From the NCBI GenBank assembly GCA_964552055.1, contig CAZKFL010000007.1:1-63138 (forward strand): DNA of 63,138 nt. Reading direction: 5' to 3'. The first letter of the stretch is position 1, and every line of letters begins with the position of its first letter. Positions 62,701 to 63,138 of the stretch are shown here, piece after piece. The notes under the pieces are model-generated. The model was not told the origin of the DNA. It was given only the letters and a program-made list of their open reading frames with translations, and did not search any database. A program made the position numbers and the translations under genes. Source of the DNA: VGMD01 sp964552055. Lineage in GTDB: Bacteria; Chlamydiota; Chlamydiia; Chlamydiales; 2-12-FULL-49-11.

Positions 62701-63138
62701 CTATTGCTGCCCAAATGATCAATAACCTTCTTGGATTCGCTCCTCTTGAATCCTGGGAAATTGCAGCATGCGCTGCCCATGATGAGGGAAGAGAAGACGA
62801 AGCTTTAGATCATTGGGATAGAAAAAGTGGTGATCACTTTTCATCCACAATGTTTATTGCAACTCAAGGGTCTCCAAAAGCAGTTATTTATGGAGATGCT
62901 ATTGCAAACAAAGATACGACCAATCTCTTTCTAAAAACACGATTAGTTGAAATATTGCATGATGCTGACGTTCTCGAAATGTATCGCATATTTCTTAGTC
63001 AGCCTGAAAGATTTGATAAAACCTATCTCTATTTTTTTACTAATGAAAGAATTGATATAGGAGTTAGAGAAGGAATCAATTCGGAGTGGCGAGAATTTGT
63101 TCGTCTTACCGAAGACCCCGAACTTAAATTCAGGCTTG
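59784..63138 (+). CDS. Large ankyrin protein with HGT and PDE/HD-like domains, 3' end outside window
   Basis: One frame stays open from an ATG to the window edge (1118 residues so far). Residues 45-390 are ankyrin repeats (EDGATALFVAAQLGHTEIAR; YTALHAACEDGHESIVDYLL; DGSTPLMFASFMGHFAIVEL). Near residue 635, FIHGTTTATIPGLIKRGELL resembles a domain found in other intracellular bacteria and possibly an ADP-ribosyltransferase fold. Near 963-1015, NTHGLMHAVRVA and AAHDEGREDEALDHW form an HD/phosphodiesterase-like metal site (H964, H999, D1000) recalling the PDE domain of Legionella SidE. No strong ribosome binding site. A secreted effector is likely, by inference. Confidence 0.8.
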   Translation, partial: MISAIGAGNICVTVSREEQFEEYARLNSSLVLFFNTHFPDENLEIARYFIAQGKIDYLNQANEDGATPLMSTLRVLQLELAELLLKHGASPNVNIGCHSLLQLAVFIGRSDYVQILLNNRVDVNYQNTEDGATALFVAAQLGHTEIARLLLLYGALFTKTFQGASPISIACQKGHLGVVKLFVQSGVRVNEVCIIDTPLVIASSSGYLKIVQFLLASGADINLTERGYTALHAACEDGHESIVDYLLENGADRNISFIKFNVSALYMAVQNGHFSIVKLFFKKKELLNEVGLKKVLHIAAGRNHKEILLFLIEQGLDVNVTNEDGSTPLMFASFMGHFAIVELLLERGVAVDICSKKVGETALFFAAKQGHADIVEFLWARGASIDLLHLVLLLNAPSLKLTVEAAERWFDRLFDKHKDPNLIIKRVFAFPLPLITVLHLLSQSGSRVAHYSALYRRLLTKEGLIIPEALVTKVARPLELEDVGGEIKESLRLMSLWGRHSNNPWGLPLEEVERIKSVKEYCKTAGLKEEFGDDYQRLVAIYDLWITRNPLLSYLQIASRNFREVRPDEISPIKPPICIVASLFNQYKLAVVKEVEKYLRENAPNRKRVWKDLRKQVIYNALQISFPEELTFIHGTTTATIPGLIKRGELLPLGVLMDLGDVAFAGELCGSHKDLNRLHISGITLPATGSILQSQYFNLTEGVHVSEFYAIGGASEHFQQGLFALDDAFSHIVSASLEELDQKNTDFLLIHIKRIKLFGHGDDPRIIDLLGRIAALPPNTFLSQIAIAIKEIRTTVTLEEKSYIERRAPVVFASSVARPEVRPHELMESFEYHSLPIPKINYAFTNPDQIPFLEEALKETGIKVDSLETLRTLSLFCMARGTWVENRISELTPMIGGAQAEITAILEGYILPNYTKPFPEKPSYVDGLGIRRELASPYFGAGITSYAQYIAQVNLQAILPRNTHGLMHAVRVAIAAQMINNLLGFAPLESWEIAACAAHDEGREDEALDHWDRKSGDHFSSTMFIATQGSPKAVIYGDAIANKDTTNLFLKTRLVEILHDADVLEMYRIFLSQPERFDKTYLYFFTNERIDIGVREGINSEWREFVRLTEDPELKFRL

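Overview
The window comes from a chlamydia, most likely an environmental (Parachlamydiales-type) member of the Chlamydiota with an AT-rich genome. The core gene order uvrC - mutS - small protein - dnaG - glyQS - pgsA - glgA - rplY/ctc - pth - rpsF - rpsR - rplI - ispE is, from memory, the Chlamydia trachomatis order CT791-CT804. Glycyl-tRNA synthetase is the single-chain GlyQS form typical of this phylum, and the L36-S14 pair at the left edge also fits. One run of 100 N (28658-28757) shows that this is a scaffold joining two contigs.

Layout. 1-440: end of a ribosomal-protein operon with a clear terminator. 469-2495: small membrane proteins on the minus strand, some shaped like inclusion-membrane proteins. 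2620-3571: an Asp23/AmaP pair. 3580-3805: an inverted-repeat element. 3806-18166: DNA repair and replication genes, two tandem lipases, glyQS, pgsA and glgA. 18297-19982: a family 1 glycosidase. 19983-20593: non-coding, with a dispersed palindromic repeat and a structured segment, followed by tRNA-Gln. 20830-28046: a nine-gene operon of translation genes, ispE, an archaeal-type AspRS fused to an editing domain, and two heptose (LPS) genes. 28068-29659: a phosphatase and htpX, both cut by the gap. 30004-37450: metabolic and housekeeping genes (M20 peptidase, map, truA, marC, phospholipase D-like, L28, brnQ).

The most unusual material begins at 37498: a nonsense-interrupted gene, a mitochondrial-carrier (SLC25)-like protein divergent from murJ, then a three-gene operon in which a heme-oxygenase-fold enzyme lies between two CsaA-like tRNA-binding proteins, then sthA and clusters of small secreted or membrane proteins. 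From 49989 to the end the window looks like an effector or accessory region. It holds two ankyrin proteins (one very large, with a phosphodiesterase/HD-like domain, running off the edge), a duplicated and decaying ankyrin/MepB segment, an FtsH-like protease, a protein ending in an IQ motif, a protein ending in the CaaX box CVIL, and a papain-fold-like protein. Host-directed functions here are inferences from motifs.

Many genes overlap by 1-20 bases (TAATG or ATGA junctions) and TTG starts are common. Two genes, truA and the phospholipase D homologue, can only be full length if they start at a codon other than ATG, GTG or TTG.
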